DNA of 64,000 bases from contig CAUYUJ010022537.1 of NCBI GenBank assembly GCA_963575745.1, positions 485,252-549,251 of the forward strand. The letters are read 5' to 3'. The first letter of the stretch is position 1; every line of letters starts with the position of its first letter. The DNA is from Prorocentrum cordatum (taxonomy: Eukaryota > Sar > Dinophyceae > Prorocentrales > Prorocentraceae). Below are positions 60,731 through 64,000 of this stretch, in pieces. A model generated the notes under the pieces. That model had not been told where the DNA came from, searched no databases, and saw only the letters and a list, made by a program, of their open reading frames with translations. A program made the translations under genes and the position numbers.

Positions 60731-62280
60731 AGCGCACTGACGAGCAAACCGCCTGAGGCATCCCCACAAACTGGCCGCGAACGGGCCCGTGTGCTACCCC
60801 CTGGCGGTTCTCCTTAGGGATGTTTGTTGGGCATGAAAACGAGCAAACCGCTTGAGACATCCCCACAAATTTGCCGCGAACGGGCCCGTGATATACACCT
60901 TGGCGGCTCCCCTTAGGGGTGCTGAAGCCAGCGCCCCGCCTGAGACATCCTCAAAATCTGCAGTGTGTTGAGTGACTTCGACTATGAAAAGGTCTGAGTA
61001 TGTGTAGGTCTGAGTATGAGTAAGTATGTGTATGAGTACGTCTGGGTATGAGTAAGTCTGAGTATGAGTAAGTCTGTGTATGAGTAAGTCTGTGTGTGTA
61101 CGTCTGGGTATGAGTAAGTATGAAACCAGCGCCCCGACGAACACATCCTCCAGATCTGATGTAATCGCAGACGATGCTGGGCACCGAAACAGGGGCCAAC
61201 CGCCTGAGACATCCCCCCACAAACTGGCCGCGAACGGGCCCGTGATATACCCCCTGGCGGCTCCCTTTAGGGGTGCTGAAGCCAGCGCCCGGCCTAAGAC
61301 ATCCTTCAAATCTGCTGTAATCGCAGACGGTGTTGGGCACCGAAACAGGCAACCCGCTTGAGACATCCCCACAAACTGGCCGCGAACGGGCCCGTGATAT
61401 ACCCCCTGGCGGCTCCCCTTAGGAGTGCTGCAATCAGCGCCCCGACTGTGGCATCCTCCAAATGTGTTGTAATCGCAGACGGTCTTGGGCACCGAAACAG
61501 GCAAACCGCCTGAGACATTCCCACAAACTGGCCGCGAACGGGCCCGTGATATACCCCCTGGCGGCTCCCCTTAGGAGTGCTGAAACCAGCGCCCCGCCTG
61601 AGACATTATTTAAGTCTGCTGTAATCGCAGACGATGTTGGGCACCGAAACAGGCAAACCGCTTGAGACATCCCGACGAACTGGCCGCGAACGGGCCCGTG
61701 ATATACCCCCTGGCGGCTCCCCTTAGGGGTGCTGAAGCCAGCGCCCCGCCTGAGACATCCTCAAAATCTGCCGTGCGTTGAGTAACTCAGACTATGAGAA
61801 GGTCTGAGTATAGGTCCGAGTATGAGTAAGTATGTGTATGAGTACGTCTGGGTATGAGTCAGTCTGAGTATGAATATGTCCTGCGTACGAGTTAATAGGT
61901 GTATGTGCACGTCTGGGTATGAGTATGAAACCAGCGCCCCTACTGACACATCCTCCAAATCTGCTGTAATCGCAGACGATGTTGGGCACCGAAACAAGCA
62001 AACCGCCTGAGACATCCCCACAAACTGGCCGCGAACGGGCCCGTGATATACCCCCTGGCGGCTCCCCTTAGGAGTGCTGAAACCAGCGCCCCGCCTGAGA
62101 CATCCTTTAAATCTGCTGTAGTCGCAGACGATGTTGAGCACCGACACGGCAAACCGCTTGAGACATCCCCACAAACTAGCCGCGAACGGGCCCGTGATAT
62201 ACCCCCTGGTGGCTCCCCTCAGGGGTGCTGAAGCCAGCGCCCGGCCTGAGACATCCTCAACATCTGCCGTGTGTTGAGTA
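60731..62280 (+). repeat. ~157-bp satellite, main block, compound with 16-bp repeat
   Basis: Eight or so units with CCGCTTGAGACATCCCCAC, CTGGCCGCGAACGGGCCCG, TGGCGGCTCCCCTTAGGGG and CTGTAATCGCAGACGATG. Two blocks of the 16-bp GTATGAGTAAGTCTGD repeat are inserted (about 60985-61120 and 61800-61930), always after a unit ending in AAAATCTGC-GTG-GTTGAGT. Confidence 0.95.
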
Positions 62281-62284
62281 ATTC

Positions 62285-62590
62285 CGATTATGAGAAGGTC
62301 TGAGTATATGTATGTCTAAGTATGAGTAAGTACGTGGGTGAGTACGTCTGGGTATCAGTAAGTCTGAGTATGAGTAAGTTTGTGTATGAGTAAGTCTGTG
62401 TATGTACACGTCTGGGTATGAATGAGTCTGAGTATGAGTAGGTCTGTGTATGAGTAAGTCTGTGTATGAGTAAGTCTGTGTATGAGTAAGTCTGGGTATG
62501 AGTATGTATGTGTATGAGTACGTCTGGGTATGAATAAGTTCGAGTATGAGTAAGTCGGTGCATGAGTAAGTCCGTGTTCTGGGTGTGTCC
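62285..62590 (+). repeat. GTATGAGTAAGTCTGD 16-bp array
   Basis: About 18 units; the longest block in the window. Confidence 0.95.
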
Positions 62591-62639
62591 ATGTTCTCTG
62601 GAGTCGGCGGCGTCAACAAAAATAACAAGAACCCCATCT

Positions 62640-62950
62640 TAGGATATTTGGATGCTTCTTGGAGGCCTCTTGAGGGAGCTCTTTGGGCCCCTCGTGGGCC
62701 TTTTGGCCTCTTGGAGGCATGTTGGGGATCATGGGGAAAACATTCGGGGAAAGGGCTTCCCAGGCCACTCTTGGCGTTTTCGAAGGCCTCCTGGAGCATG
62801 TTGGGGCCCTGCTGGGCAGTCTTGGAACTCTCTTGGGCAGCCTGGGGGCCCTATTGGTGACCTCTTGGGGGCATATTGGGCCGCCTCGGGGCGATCTTGG
62901 GGGCCTCTTAGGCCGTCCTTGCGTGTCAGAAGCCCGAAAATGCGAGTACG
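62640..62950 (+). repeat. CTTGGGGCC satellite, tract 7
   Basis: CCTCTTGGGGGC variants ending with a decayed anchor (AGAAGCCCGAAAATGCGAG, CTAAAATCATTCAAAG) immediately before element B. Confidence 0.85.
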
Positions 62951-62979
62951 CTAAAATCATTCAAAGCCTAGGGGGGCAC

Positions 62980-64000
62980 ACTCTAAAGTGAGCTGGGACA
63001 ACGGCGAGAGATAGCGAGCGTTTGTCCGTGGCCGCTTGGGCTCAAGCGGCCGGCAGCCAATATATGACTTTGCCCCATCGCGAGGCATACTACTTGCCAT
63101 CGAGACCGAAAACATCCTTCGCTTGAGATGGCCCGTCGCTCCCGCGACGACCTCCTCCGACTGGGACTTCCGTTACTACGGTACAACAGAGCTGGAGCTG
63201 CGCTTCGCCCAAGGCGAAGCTTCTGGTCGGGCCTCCCAGTTTCCTTCAAACTTGGTAGCGGAGCTGGCTTATGGTGGTGAGCTCTCGCTCTAGCCCTCAC
63301 CATCCACGGCATTATCTGGTGGACTACACATCAGGGCGCATTGGGTTTGCGCGGAGGAATGTACACAACTACGCACAACCGCAAGAACACTTGCAGTGCT
63401 ATTTCTGCTCTCGCGGAGGCCTCTTACTCGAGTCCTACATCCATGCGACACTACACTCCTGGAGTCCACCCACCGAATTGTTTTTTCGAAGATACCATGC
63501 ATGGCAACATGCGATACGATATTGCGCCGCCTCCACCCACACGCAGGCGTACAACAAAACACCACAACCTCCAGCCACCAACATCCGACCGCGACCTACG
63601 GGGCCATTGGATTGGTATCACTATACTTGGTTCTATGTGGGTTGCTATCGGGTGTGTCGTGGGACACATGCGTTGCGGAGACGGCACAAAAGCAACCAGC
63701 CCCCACTGGGACCCGGTCAAGTGCCTTTCCGCGAATTCGCTCGAGAGGTACATGCCTGGATCAACGTGACCACAGGCAAATGACGCCCTCCCAACAAGCT
63801 GCAGCACTGCAGCGTGGTTCGGGAGGTCTTGCACGGATCATAGCCATGAGAACCCCCCCCCCCCGCAGTCATAATGTTTGGCGTTAATGGTGTCACCGAT
63901 ATGACGTTCCTCCATGGCACGAAATTTGAGAAGTTAGAGGAGGAATACCAACTCAATTCGGGAACGCCCCCCATCGACTTTCGAGTCCATGCGGGAGAAC
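62980..64000 (+). mobile_element. Element B: second copy of the gag-like retroelement, 5' part
   Basis: It begins ACTCTAAAGTGAGCTGGG and carries the leader-like word at 63026-63046. It then encodes RYYGTTELELRFAQGEASGR, SNLVAELAYGGELSL, PHHPRHYLVDYTSGRIGFAR and, further on, GQVPFREFAREVHAWINVTT and QQAAALQRGSGGLARIIAMR, all recognisably the counterparts of element A. A one-base loss near 63779 breaks its frame at a place where element A is intact, and the reverse is true near A 23357. The gag continues past the window end. No hairpin of the A type falls in the part present. Confidence 0.8.

Overview
This is a repeat-saturated, GC-rich eukaryotic nuclear window, almost certainly from a dinoflagellate. 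The evidence is relics resembling the dinoflagellate spliced leader, broken LINE and gag genes of the type common in dinoflagellates, and satellite arrays whose length is a multiple of three, so long open frames appear on both strands without being genes. A Prorocentrum-like genome is my guess and is not shown. No complete, intact, recognisable host gene is present. Most long open frames are shadows of tandem repeats.

Layout. 0-22.5 kb: a broken LINE ORF1-like gene (minus strand), G/C-rich stretches, a degenerate CTTGGGGCC satellite, a ~157-bp satellite, a 90-bp satellite family, a fragment of a UPF1-like helicase cut off by small transposons, and many short inverted-repeat elements. 22.5-28.6 kb: the most interesting object, a gag-like retroelement (element A) with a damaged CCHC zinc knuckle. 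Its downstream half carries a Tpt1/KptA-like RNA 2'-phosphotransferase domain, and its sequence contains about ten dispersed 14-nt hairpins, most with a GNRA loop. No reverse transcriptase is visible in it. 28.6-40 kb: a LINE reverse-transcriptase pseudogene (minus), a few hypothetical reading frames, MITEs and a foldback element. 40-48 kb: (GGA)n and CTTGGGGCC tracts around one clean 65-codon exon-like frame, then a 90-bp satellite array and a second exon-like frame. 48-52.4 kb: a dense nest of MITEs inside MITEs. 52.4-63 kb: more satellites. 63-64 kb: the 5' end of a second copy of the retroelement (element B), running off the window.

How the parts relate. At least eleven small inverted-repeat families occur. 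MITE-B (TIR CTGGGTAGTCGAAG, five full copies) is the best dated: one copy sits in the gag frame of element A with a 5-bp target duplication, and removing it rejoins the frame. Its own ends carry GT and AG at positions that would make it a frame-neutral intron, so it may be an introner. Several MITEs lie exactly between long direct repeats (14 to 127 bp), which fixed-length target duplication does not explain. The Tpt1-like domain in an element full of covarying RNA hairpins suggests, as inference only, an RNA-processing retroelement.
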